Assembly (NCBI GenBank): GCA_005223375.1
Contig: RXOD01004145.1
Coordinates: forward strand, 1 to 27,695
Source: Amoebophrya sp. AT5.2
Lineage: Eukaryota > Sar > Dinophyceae > Syndiniales > Amoebophryaceae
Length of the DNA: 27,695 nucleotides
Direction of reading: 5' to 3'
In this document: one piece after another, positions 1 through 8,765 of the stretch
How positions within the stretch are numbered: position 1 is the first letter of the stretch
Layout: every line of letters begins with the position of its first letter
Translations under genes and position numbers: made by a program
Notes under the pieces: generated by a model
What the model saw: the letters and a program-made list of their open reading frames with translations, nothing else
What the model was told of the DNA's origin: nothing
Database searches by the model: none

Positions 1-1172
1 CGCGACGGAGCGGAACGAAATAAAAAATCATCAACCAGCAGAAGACATTGATAAACAAGCAGTGAGTACCTGCTGCATGAGAAACATTCATCGTTCTTGT
101 ATACCATATTTTGGGTGAAAGAGAATCTTCAGCTGAATCTTTCGAACAATTTAAAATCAGAGGCAGATGACAAGGTACAATGCCTACTTACGTAGGTACA
201 CTGGGAAAGGAGCCCGACATAAAAGGCCGCAGTTCAGAAATCAAAAACTGTACAATATTTATTGGAGCAACTACGACAACGATACTCTTTACTTACATTC
301 ATAATAATGCCAAACCCAAACGCTATCGCTATGTTTCACTGCCAGCGTGAGACTGCAGTTCGAAGAAAGAAAATTTCACAAACTGTCTGACAAGAACGCA
401 TCGGGTATTTAATTTACGCCATCATGGGCTTCAGTATTTCACCTACGTGAATCATTTCAAATCCTAGATTAAGGTCGAAAGACAAGCATCGGATGGCGCA
501 AGAAGTGGAATCGCGCTGCCCCCGACGCTGTCCTTGCGCGTGCATCGGCACTGTCTTCATACCGCAAAGCACCTCTCTGTCTCTGTTGCTTTCTTGTTTG
601 TTATAAATATATGCTACGTGCGGAAGTACAAGCAAGCTCACCTCCACTTGATCAGCAATGGCAATGCCTGTCAGGTCGGACGCAACTTTCGAGATCACCA
701 GATCAGGATTGGATCAACAATGTGCGCTCATGCATGTGGTGCTGACCCTGAGCCTGACGAAGAAGATCCTAGTACTTTCCCATCGAAAAGGAAAATGTAA
801 ATAGTGCGCAGAGTCGGTAATGGTAGACGAGAAGGCAAAGTGACTCGATGGAAAGCACTGTCATCGGCCTCAGTAATTCTGGGCTGGGTCCTCGACGTCG
901 TGTTACTTTATACTTTCACTAATTATCTGTCTTGTATGTTCAGGGCAGCTCGCTGCAGCTTCAAAATACAAGCTTGTTTCGCTTCTCAGCTGATTTGAAA
1001 AAACTTCCCTCTTGCCACACATACAACTTCTCTTGTTTGAATATACGTTCCAAAAAGGTCAAACTACAGGCTTTCATTTTCATTTCTCGCGGTGTTGATC
1101 CATATAAAACCGCGCGCGCGCGAACAACATACTTATAAAATAGGAAAACGAAAATAACGACAACAAGCCACA
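1..1172. other. Region upstream of the DUF4116-like gene, no supported gene
   Basis: Only short overlapping ORFs of fewer than 130 codons occur on both strands, with no recognisable motif and with AT-rich composition unlike the confident exons nearby. A run of alternating CG lies near 1111-1121, and two TATAAAA strings are at 1103-1109 and 1134-1140. I see no tRNA, rRNA or mobile element. It could hold the 3' part of an upstream gene or 5' exons, but nothing in the sequence shows this. Confidence 0.5.
1134..1140 (+). promoter_or_regulatory. TATA-like element upstream of the DUF4116-like gene
   Basis: TATAAAA occurs 33 nt before the ATG at 1173, with a second copy at 1103-1109. The position would suit a core promoter with a very short leader. 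However, dinoflagellate-type genomes are not known for using ordinary TATA boxes, and in AT-rich DNA the string can arise by chance. The call is weak. Confidence 0.2.
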
Positions 1173-2624
1173 ATGCCGAAAGCATTTTCCCACCTCGCTG
1201 CGGCCCTGGTCGGCGCCAGCTCGGTCGCGCAACTCTCTTCCACCTCCTCGGTTGTGACATCCGGGGTAGTTTACGCCTCTAAAATTGCCTACTCGGAATC
1301 TCGAATGAAGCGCCGTGGCATCACGGTCACGCCGGACGTCCCGGAGGTTACTGCCAGTGTGCTGGACATCAAGGACATTGCTGCCAATGTGATGGGGGAT
1401 CTCGGGACCGGTGAGGGTGCCCTGCTTCTGAATATGCTGAGCAGGGCGGCGAAACAAAACGTGGCCGAGATGCGGGCCGCGGGCCAGCCGGGAGCGCAGC
1501 TATCAGCGCTGCGGGTGGGCAAGTTGGTAGCCGCAATTCGTGAAGAACGGATCCAGCAGTGGGACTCGCTCCCGCCGGAGGTGCAGGCGATGCCCGATGT
1601 GGTCGAGGCCGCCATTCAAAGGCTGCTGATTACGACTCCCGAGCAGTGGAATTCGCTCCCGGCCGAGGTCCGGGCGGATAAGGACGTGGTCCTAGCTGCC
1701 ATCAGGAAGGAGTCGTTCTGGTTTTTGACTCGCGAGCAGTGGTGGAATTCGCTCCCGGCGAAGGTTCAGGCGATGCCCGATGTGGTCGAGGCCGCCATTC
1801 AAATGCTGCTGATTTACGCTCCCGAGCAGTGGCATTCGCTTGCGGCCGAGGTGCGGGCAGATAAGGACGTGGTCCTAGCTGCCATCAGAGAGCATCTTCC
1901 GTTGCAGTTTTTGACTTGCGAGCAGTGGTGGAATTTGCTCCCGGCGAAGGTTCAGGCGATGCCCGATGTGGTCGAGGCCGCCATTCAAATGCGGCTGATT
2001 ACGACTCGCGAGCAGTGGAATTCGCTCCCGGCCGAGGTGCGGGCGGAGAAGCAGGTGGTCCTAGCTGCCATCAGGAGGCCTGTGCTTTCGACTCCCGAGC
2101 AATGGAATTTGCTCCCGGCCGAGGTGCGGGCAGATAAGGACGTGGTCCTAGCTGCCATCAGAGAGGATCCGTTCTCGCGGGCAGGTGGATTTTTGACTCG
2201 CGAGCAGTGGTGGAATTCGCTCCCGGCGAAGGTGCAGGCGATGTCCGATGTGGTCGCGGCCGCCATTCAAAGGCAGCTGATTACGACTCCCGAGCAGTGG
2301 AATTCGCTCCCGACCGAGGTGCGGGCGGAGAAGCAGGTGGTCCTAGCTGCCATCGATCAGAGTCGACAACGGAGAGTCTTCAAGCCATCTGCATCTGCCA
2401 GTTTTTTCGACTCCCGAGGAGATGGATATTCTTTGAGCGCGTTCAGTCAGGATGAGAAGCAGGACTTTTCAGACCTTTTTTTTGCCGGGATCGGAGGAGG
2501 CGAATCCGAGGAGGTTGTACTTGCGGCGGTGCGTAACCTCAGTGAGCTTCGTTCTGATTGCAATGGGGGCTCTCACGAGTTTGACGAGAGCGTGCGCGGG
2601 GGGTGGATGTTTTTGGCGCCCTGA
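1173..2624 (+). CDS. DUF4116-like tandem-repeat protein
   Basis: A 483-codon intronless ORF starting at ATG 1173 (context CACAATGCC). Residues 1-45 form an Ala/Ser/Val-rich segment that may be a signal or anchor sequence; residues 45-125 are non-repetitive. From about residue 128 to 395 there are nine tandem units of 29-35 residues built on EQWNSLPAEVRADKDVVLAA, resembling the DUF4116 family of short helical repeats (function unknown) found in expanded arrays in protists. The C-terminal 90 residues lose the repeat but end with a degenerate unit (EEVVLAAVRNLSELRSD). Helical arrays of this type usually suggest protein-protein interaction, which is inference here. The near-identity of units at DNA level keeps other frames open too, so several overlapping ORFs here are shadows. 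A decayed copy of the array lies just downstream at 2788-3035. The gene is well supported as an ORF and its role is unknown. Confidence 0.8.
   Translation: MPKAFSHLAAALVGASSVAQLSSTSSVVTSGVVYASKIAYSESRMKRRGITVTPDVPEVTASVLDIKDIAANVMGDLGTGEGALLLNMLSRAAKQNVAEMRAAGQPGAQLSALRVGKLVAAIREERIQQWDSLPPEVQAMPDVVEAAIQRLLITTPEQWNSLPAEVRADKDVVLAAIRKESFWFLTREQWWNSLPAKVQAMPDVVEAAIQMLLIYAPEQWHSLAAEVRADKDVVLAAIREHLPLQFLTCEQWWNLLPAKVQAMPDVVEAAIQMRLITTREQWNSLPAEVRAEKQVVLAAIRRPVLSTPEQWNLLPAEVRADKDVVLAAIREDPFSRAGGFLTREQWWNSLPAKVQAMSDVVAAAIQRQLITTPEQWNSLPTEVRAEKQVVLAAIDQSRQRRVFKPSASASFFDSRGDGYSLSAFSQDEKQDFSDLFFAGIGGGESEEVVLAAVRNLSELRSDCNGGSHEFDESVRGGWMFLAP
1555..2357 (+). repeat. Nine-unit DUF4116-like coding tandem repeat
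   Basis: Units begin with a CAGTGG/CAATGG-type core (Gln-Trp) at about 1555, 1641, 1734, 1824, 1920, 2010, 2097, 2202 and 2292, with spacings of 86-105 bp. Two unit types alternate: a Q type (VQAMPDVVEAAIQ) and an R type (VRADKDVVLAAIR). The order is Q R Q R Q R R Q R, a dimeric higher-order repeat of about 183 bp with one R unit out of register. Units of one type are almost identical in DNA, indicating recent duplication or homogenisation. Confidence 0.85.
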
Positions 2625-2695
2625 CTTTTTGCGGGAAAAACTATTGTTTGATTGATTGACTGATTGAATCTTTTTCGATGTTTGACGATGCTGAC

Positions 2696-2731
2696 CCCAT
2701 ATGGGTTATGCCGCCGAAATCCAGGGCGGCA
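2696..2731. other. Palindrome and short hairpin after the DUF4116-like gene
   Basis: CCCATATGGG (2696-2705) is a perfect 10-nt palindrome. It is followed by TGCCGCC (2709-2715) and its perfect complement GGCGGCA (2725-2731) around a 9-nt loop. Both lie between the stop codon at 2624 and the decayed array copy at 2788, so the pair may be a 3'-UTR structure or mark an old insertion boundary. The symmetry is visible; any function is a guess. Confidence 0.35.
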
Positions 2732-2787
2732 ACTGACATTGCATTACATTGGACCATGCGCAAAAGAATGAATGAGTGCATGAATCG

Positions 2788-3035
2788 TCCGAGGTGCGGG
2801 CAGATAAGGACGTGATCCTAGCTGCCATGCGGCGGCTTGTGCTTTCAACCCCCGAGCAGTGGGATTCTCACTCTCCCGGCGGAGGTGCAGGCGATACCCT
2901 ATGTGGTCGAGGCCGCCATTGTAGAGCGGCCGACTCGGACTCCCGAGCAGTGGAATTCGCTACTAGCCGAGGTGCGGGCGGAGAAGCAGGTGGAGGCTCG
3001 AGCTGCCAGTAGGGCGCGTCTGTTTCCGACTCGAT
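2788..3035 (+). pseudogene. Decayed fragment of the DUF4116-like array
   Basis: This segment reproduces the repeat coding sequence of the upstream gene: an R-type piece (EVRADKDVILAAM), then a Q-type piece (AEVQAIPYVVEAAI), then an R-type piece (EVRAEKQVEARAA). The reading frame changes at about 2865-2880, where the stretch between the conserved GATTC and CTCCCGGCGGAG carries about 4 extra nucleotides compared with the intact units. No start codon or unique N-terminus precedes it and no long ORF follows. It is best read as a non-functional duplicate of two to three units, possibly left by unequal exchange at the array. It could be an exon of a spliced isoform, but the frameshift argues against this. 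Confidence 0.65.
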
Positions 3036-3699
3036 CTATGTATACCACTGCCGCCCACTTGAAAAACAATAAATTGACCTGTTGTACGTACTTACTAGTA
3101 TGTTACATATAAATATATGTAGTAGGTGGTGAAAAGAAAACCGATAGAAATACAACATGAAAGGCCTGTAATGCCTCTGACAATCCAGCAGCAACAGCGC
3201 AATGAAGGAAGAAGAAGAACGGGAAATCCTAGGCGTTTAGCGCCGCAAGATTAACATCATCAAATATATGTAGTACCGCTTACCTGGTCCGCGCTCTGCT
3301 GTCATTTGCTGTTGTCATGATCCACCGCTGATCTCCATATTTAGAGGACCGTTCCTTTGGCCGCGTGACATTTTTAGATTTTGTTTGTGATACCACGTGG
3401 GAACGATCTCTGAGTTTTAGGCACTTCCACTCCAAAAACGAACCGAAAACTTTTCATTTTAACGAGTGGCGTGAGAGAATCAAAGCGTCTGCAGGGATTG
3501 AAGTAGTCGCGCAGCGACAAAAAGCTGCCCGGGACTGATGATTGATAGCCGCGGTTGTTCTTCATCTTTGCGCTTTGAATATAGTATGCGCGCCTGCTAC
3601 GACTCCATGCGCTGAAGCTGATGCAGAAAAAGTACGCCTACCAGGTTCGCTGCTCGCGGTTTGTTTCTGTCTTCAGTGAAGTCGTGCGCGCACACATGG
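3036..3699. other. Intergenic, nothing recognised
   Basis: AT-rich sequence with short ORFs on both strands, none longer than 70 codons and none with a recognisable motif. No RNA gene or inverted repeat long enough to suggest a mobile element was seen. Confidence 0.4.
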
Positions 3700-3993
3700 A
3701 TGAAGAGAGAACACTACCGCCCGCTCCGGAAGGCGAAGAGGACGATCAGTTGTACATCTACCCGCGGGGGAGATGGTGGAGTTGCAGCCGGCGAAGTTGT
3801 AGATGCGGATCGCGCCACCGTGGTCCAGCTTCCTGATGACGAGCAGCTAGCTGGCGTTTGCAGCGTTGAGCGCACCAACGGCAGCGGAGGCGTCGCGAGG
3901 ATCTACAAGATGCAGCACTCTGGCGGAGCCGCGATTTATCCAGGTGGCATTGCTGCAACGATCTACGCGGACTCCGCGCCCGCGCAGCAGTAG
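3700..3993 (+). CDS. Doubtful small ORF, possibly frameshifted
   Basis: An ATG at 3700 opens a 97-codon frame whose later part (residues about 25-97) looks protein-like and moderately GC-rich: DRATVVQLPDDEQLAG, then VARIYKM and an Ala/Gly-rich end. In the alternative +1-shifted frame, an ATG at 3696 gives an acidic, more protein-like beginning (MDEERTLPPAPEGEEDDQLY) that meets the other frame at a run of five G (3766-3770). So either the plain 97-residue ORF is real, a homopolymer indel has split a gene of about 100 codons, or neither is real. No family is recognised. A long antisense ORF covers the same DNA, which lowers confidence. Confidence 0.3.
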   Translation: MKREHYRPLRKAKRTISCTSTRGGDGGVAAGEVVDADRATVVQLPDDEQLAGVCSVERTNGSGGVARIYKMQHSGGAAIYPGGIAATIYADSAPAQQ

Positions 3994-4598
3994 CAGCACA
4001 GAATGCTAGGAAGGATAGCGTCTGAAGTGCTGATAAGCAGCCTCGCGAGGCCACCGGGGCGTCGCCGATGATCTGCGAGGCGTGTGGTAGCCGAAGCCGC
4101 CGCCACGTCGGCAAGGAATTCAATTTGCGCCCATGGAAACAAAGACAAACGAACCTAACCATCAAAAACACAATGAATTTTCATACCGCCAGCTCGGGAC
4201 CCCGATCAATGTGACTGCAGTTGTTCTTCTTCTGGCCTGATCGATGACCGCAGTCCTTCTTTTGACGAAGATGTTGGTCAATCAAATCAAAACCGTTCAC
4301 CTTCCGATGGATTGCACGCAGTTGCTGTTGCAAGAAATCCGTTCGTGGAATAAACGCGCCAACCTTGTTGTTACGGTTGACAGACTTCGAATAAACAAAC
4401 TTCATATCATCCATCGTGCTACTGCGTCATGCGCCTGCTCACACTCGTAGTCATTTGTTTTTGGTTGACCTCCAACCACATCAACAGGTTTATTGCCAAT
4501 GCGTACAAACATCGCAGTAGCTAGTACCTGGTGACTCGGTTCCTTACTGTACTGATCAATTTGATTCATCGCCAAGAAGGCCGCGAGAACTTAGCACC
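3994..4598. other. Intergenic region before the RFC gene, nothing recognised
   Basis: No ORF longer than 80 codons and no family motif. A short frame at 4068 contains a CxxC pair but runs only about 48 codons. The last bases before 4599 give a good Kozak context (CACCATGG) for the RFC start. Confidence 0.4.
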
Positions 4599-6609
4599 AT
4601 GGCGGGTAACGGCAAGTACCCGAGTTTATTCTCGTTCGCTCGCCAGCCGCCCGCGGCCCTGACCGCACCGGGCTCTTCTCCGAATGCGAAGCGTCCCAAG
4701 ACTGAGAGCAGCCCCGGCCCGTTTGCCGTGCCGTCCAACGTCGGACCGCGACCCACTACACTCTTCAGCAATTCGGTACCTGCGACAAACGTTTTCGGCG
4801 GGGGGGCGAATACAAACAATCTCCCGACGAAAGACCCGTCACCGGCACCAGGAGGAGCTCTTCTACCTCCAGCCATGTTGGCAGCTGCCGCCGCAAATGG
4901 GACGCCACAACTTAGTGCAACTTTCGCTCCCAGCACGGGCGCGGGTGGAGCTGCACCCGGGGCTTCCTCGACGTCCACCGCTGCTTTTCTGAATCCGCGC
5001 GCCAGCACGGCGACTAACCTGACCACGGGGACCACCCGCACCATGCCCATGAAGGCCCAGATGCCGGGGTCTACTTCTACCGGCCACAAGCAGTGGACCG
5101 AGAAGTATCGCCCGAAATCCCTTGACGCCATCGCCGCACAGAAACAGGCGATTGACTTGCTGAAAGCCTGCTGTCGCGACCAGGAGTTCCCCAGCTTCAT
5201 GTTTTATGGGCCACCGGGGGTGGGGAAGACGACGGCCGCCCTGGCATTCTGCAGGGAATTGTTTGGGCCGGAAGATATGCCGAAACGCGTCTTGGAAATG
5301 AACGCCTCCGACGAGCGAGGAATCGACGCCATTCGGACGCGGGTGAAAACGTTTTCCCAGCTGTCTGTGGGCGGCGGAGGGCTCACCGGAGCCGGAGGAA
5401 AAAGGCCAGGCCTGAATATCAAGGTGTACATATACTTAGTAAGTTTATGATCACCGCTTTTTTGGGCTACTTTCTTATGTCATGATATTCGTCTACTTCG
5501 TTCGGCATCTTATTTCAAATAATTGTTTCAAAGCCCTTGTCTTCGTGGCTGAATCCTAAAAGGCTTTAAAAATAATAAATTTGTTTCGCTTTCGTTTGAT
5601 AATGATACTACTTAATATACCCTGATGCCCACGGTCGGCGGGAGGAGGAGGAGGAGGGAGTGCGTCAGTCGAACAACGGAAAATCTTAGGCAGTGAATGC
5701 CGTGGATTCAAAATCATCATACCCTGATGCCCATGTCCACCTGTTGTAAAGGACCCTCCACCAGACAGAGCGAAAATAAAAAATAAAAATGAACAGGTGA
5801 TCATTCTGGACGAGGCAGACCAGATGACTCGCGACGCGCAGTCCGCTCTTCGGCGCATTATGGAACAGTATGTGAAGACCACCCGCTTCATCATTCTGTG
5901 TAACTATGTCTCCCGCATCATCGAGCCGATCCATTCCCGTTGCATGAAGTTCGAGTTTTCCCCCCTACCAGACCAGGACCACCTGGTCCACCTCCAGAAG
6001 ATCTGCCGCTCGGAGTCCATTTCGATGTCCGGGGGGGACGACGATCTGAAAGTGCTTTTGACGCTCGCCCAGGGCGATCTGCGGCGGTCGACGACTTTGC
6101 TACAGATGGCGGCAACGGTGTTCTGTGCAGGGGGCGCAGGAGCCGCAGCTGCGGCCGGGGGGGTCGTTGAGGGCGGGGGAAACCCAAACAAGCAGCTCGG
6201 CAAAGAGAACTTCTACCAGCTCTACCAGCGCGTGCCGGAGGACACGCTGAAAACCCTCCTGGGGCCGGAGTACTGCCAGAACCCGAGTCCCGACGCGGTC
6301 CTTAAAGTCACCGCGTACGTCACGAAGGAGTTGATCCAGAAGGGGCACTCGATCGCGAAGGTCCTGGACGATCTCTTCGACTACATGCGGGGGCGCGGGG
6401 CGTACGCACACGAGAAGACGGGCCTAGTAAGCTTCCCCCCGATGAAGGTCACCTACGTCTCAAAGCTAATCGCAGAAGCAAACGAGAACATCGCGATTCA
6501 TCGGAGCAGCGAGAGCATCCAGATGCGGCACCTCTTTCTACAGATCCGCCAGTGTCTAATCACGCCAGAGGACCAGTTGAAGGTGTATGGCTGGGGACTA
6601 AGGTGGTAA
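4599..6609 (+). CDS. RFC4: Replication factor C small subunit (RFC4/yeast Rfc2 type)
   Basis: Two exons, 4599-5423 and 5797-6609, join in phase 0 to give 545 residues. RFC is the pentameric AAA+ clamp loader that places PCNA on primed DNA in the nucleus. Visible motifs: KQWTEKYRPKSL at about 163 (RFC box II), Walker A FYGPPGVGKTT at about 200-210, LEMNASDERGI at about 230, Walker B IILDEADQMT at about 277-286 directly after the splice junction, and NYVSRIIEPIHSRC at about 311-325 with the SRC arginine-finger motif. The GDLR sensor-2 region follows at about 367. NASDERG, NYVSRIIEP and SRC place it with RFC4/Rfc2 rather than RFC1. Oddities are a 160-residue Pro/Ala/Ser-rich N-terminal extension, absent from ordinary RFC4 of about 360 residues, and a Gly/Ala-rich insert near residues 380-400. 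The start has an ideal Kozak context. Subunit assignment within the small RFC family is slightly less certain than the RFC call. Confidence 0.93.
5424..5796 (+). other. Intron of the RFC gene (373 nt)
   Basis: Joining AAG (ending 5423) to GTG (starting 5797) restores the family-typical NIKVIILDEAD at Walker B. The intron is GT-AG, but AGGTG occurs at both junctions, so the boundary is also a 5-nt direct repeat. The 3' end is A-rich with no pyrimidine tract. A textbook donor GTAAGT lies 15 nt inside at 5439, in the same phase; using it would insert five residues into the strand before Walker B. Stop codons occur in all forward frames within the intron. Confidence 0.85.
5617..5733. repeat. 15-nt direct repeat inside the RFC intron
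   Basis: ATACCCTGATGCCCA occurs at 5617-5631 and again at 5719-5733, perfectly, 102 nt apart. A (GGA)n stretch at about 5641-5656 lies between. A target-site duplication of this length would be unusually long, so local duplication or the edge of a nested intronic element is as likely. Confidence 0.8.
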
Positions 6610-7868
6610 GTGGGCTACTGGTAAAATAGTGTGTAATGGGTCCTCGTCTTCCTCACGTACTTATTTCTCGGTCGGGGAGTGCGTCGAGGCGCTCTGAGAT
6701 CAGAGATTTCCCATTGTGGGGACTCTTAAAGGCGGGCGGCGCGGCTACTGCTAGAGCTATGGTGCTTCGCTGGCGTGGTGCTTCGCTCCTGTACTCGGGT
6801 GCAACGGTGCCACTGCCAGGCCTCTCAAGCCCAATTGCAGAAAGGCTAAGGCGCCGTTGCCGCTAGTATTGCAGATGCAGACCGAGCCCGAGACCTCTTC
6901 GTCTTCTTAGGACCACCAAGCAAAGGGGTGGACCCCGAAGACCCCCCCCCAAGAATTCCACTTACCACGAACCCACTTACCACCTGGCCCCGCCATAAGG
7001 TGCCGCCGCCGCTGCCGGCCGAAGTGGTGCAGGCGGCGCTAGGGAAAATTTAAGACTTTGCCCGCGCGGCCTTCTACGTTTTTCTATGAATGTTTTTGCA
7101 GGCGTAGGGGACAGAGGTCTGCGATTCAGCGACTGCAAGCACGATGTGAACCAGCAAGAAGAACATGTTGTCCATCGTTCATTTATAAAAATGAGGACTT
7201 CATCCTAGATGTGGCCCTTTAAATCCGACACCCGGCGCCGGTGTTTTATCTGCTTTACCATACCTACAGTCTGTCTTTCGTTTTTATTTTCTTGCCCAGC
7301 CTCCGGCCGGATGCTGCCCATCCGTTAATTACTGTTTTTCGTGCGTTCATTCTCTTCGTGCGCCTCGCTCCTGCGTAAGAAATAAATTATGTTTTCGTGC
7401 TCGTGCTCGTCTTTGTTCTATCATTAATTTTCTTCCGCGACCGCGAGTAGTGTGCAACTCCCCTCTCTCTCTGGTGCGTGACGCTGACGTGGTTTTCTGC
7501 ACAACAAGGAAGTCTTCCGTGTTGCTCTCTGCTTTTGTGCCGTCGATGATCATCGTTGCCCGTTTTTTTCCGGCGAGCTAACACTCATCGTCGTCTACGT
7601 CTTGCTCTGTCTTTTTTTCTGAGCCTCCAAGACCAGGAGCTGCAGTAAATTGAAAGCTCTAGTACTTGTTGTTCCCCCTCTCCCAACATTCGTTGTTCTA
7701 ACTTGCACCTCCACGTCCACCTTACGGTTAGGCCTTCCTCTACGACAAAGTACTAAGAAAAAGAAAAGTTATAGCTACTGAAGTTTCTTTTTTACACCAC
7801 GTTTACGTCGACCTGTCGACCTGGAGGACGTACTATTCTCGACTCCAAAACCTGCTCTCGCCGACACG
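6610..7868. other. Intergenic, about 1.26 kb, nothing recognised
   Basis: No ORF longer than 80 codons and no family motif on either strand. Minor features: a run of nine C at 6942-6950 and two copies of CCACTTACCAC at 6958-6968 and 6973-6983. The last 150 nt are pyrimidine-rich and presumably include the leader of the gene starting at 7869. Confidence 0.4.
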
Positions 7869-8765
7869 ATGGCCGACCTTGCTCCGACCTTGCTGGAAAA
7901 GGCCTCTGGCTCCAAGAAGGAGAAGAAAGCGAAACGTGACTCCCTCGCCGACGACGACGACGATAATCGGGATTGGCGTGCCGACTACAAGGCACTCAAG
8001 AAAACGACAGCAGCCGACATCAAGGAATTCAACGCGCTCAAGGAGAAATTCACGGTACTTGCTAATACAATATTGTATCCCGCACCCGCCTCGTCTTTTG
8101 TTATAGTTATACATAAGTAGCATACATAGCAGCTTCAGTGGCGGGGCGGGGGCCCTCGAGCTCGACATCAAGTTCAAGCGTGAGGAGCCTGATACATCGG
8201 AAGTAGTAGAAGTAGTAGTAGTAGTAGGAAATTATGCATTTTCCGCCCTCATATGCCGTCAGTAGTAGTAGTAGTACTCCTACACCTACTCCATAATCGC
8301 CATATTGACAAAATCAAGGTGCCGGTGGTTACTTACGAGGACAAGGACAAGTGGAAGGAAGCCTGTAAAGTGATGGAGCGTGAGGTGGAGGAGTTCGTGT
8401 CGCGTTCTCTAAGAGACCCGGGGAACCAGTTCGGCATGAAGCTGCTGGTAGAGTTGGAGGAGCTGATGACCACGCACCTGCACCGGCTGCTGATGGGCAA
8501 GCACAAGGCGTACTGCGAGCTGAAGGCGAAGGAGATCCGGACGGGGCTGCAGGCAGCCTCCAACGCGTACATCGAACGAGTCCGCGACGAAGGCGGCTTT
8601 CAAATCACGAAGCCCTACCCCGACTTCAACTACTCCGTCGTGAAGCACCTGATGCTGGGGGTCACGCTGGAAATCTCGCAAAGCCGGAACTTCCGCCTGG
8701 GAAAAGCGCCAGACGAAGTCCTGGAACTCGAAAAAAAAACCAGCAAACTGAAGCTGGCGAAATGA
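7869..8765 (+). CDS. Unknown charged protein, three exons
   Basis: Exon 1 starts at ATG 7869 (MADLAPTLLEKASGSKKEKK, then an acidic DDDDD run). A middle exon ends at 8202 and encodes ALELDIKFKREEPDTSE. Exon 3 is 8319-8765 and encodes KWKEACKVMEREVEEF, MKLLVELEELMTTHLHRLL and LMLGVTLEISQSRNFRLGKA, ending in a Lys-rich tail. Intron 2 (8203-8318) is GT-AG, phase 0. Intron 1 is ambiguous: GT-AG at 8075-8138 gives 238 residues, while a non-canonical intron bounded by TTCA (8049-8052 and 8134-8137) gives 231 residues and drops an AT-rich stretch that looks intronic. Both keep the frame. The protein looks soluble and largely helical with no membrane segment. I recognise no family. GC-rich codons and consistent phase support a real gene. 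Confidence 0.72.
8203..8278 (+). repeat. TAG/GTA microsatellites in intron 2 of the unknown gene
   Basis: Two blocks of GTA/TAG triplets, about 8203-8226 and 8262-8277, are separated by unique sequence in intron 8203-8318. The first block contains the donor GT, so several equivalent GTAGTA donors are available in phase 0, which would add Val residues if shifted. Confidence 0.7.

Noticed and set aside
1555..2357. Regularly spaced near-identical repeats that could suggest a CRISPR array
   Set aside because: The units are contiguous coding sequence in one frame with no unique spacers, and the context is eukaryotic.
3758..4171. 137-codon antisense ORF
   Set aside because: It is Arg/Leu/His-rich as expected for the reverse strand of GC-rich DNA, overlaps a forward ORF, and has no motif.
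4068..4214. Short CxxC-containing ORF of about 48 codons
   Set aside because: Too short, with only one Cys pair, no family resemblance and no splice context.
5440..5560. Possible C/D-box snoRNA in the RFC intron (ATGATCA and CTGA strings)
   Set aside because: No proper RTGATGA box, no terminal stem, and the spacing is not convincing.
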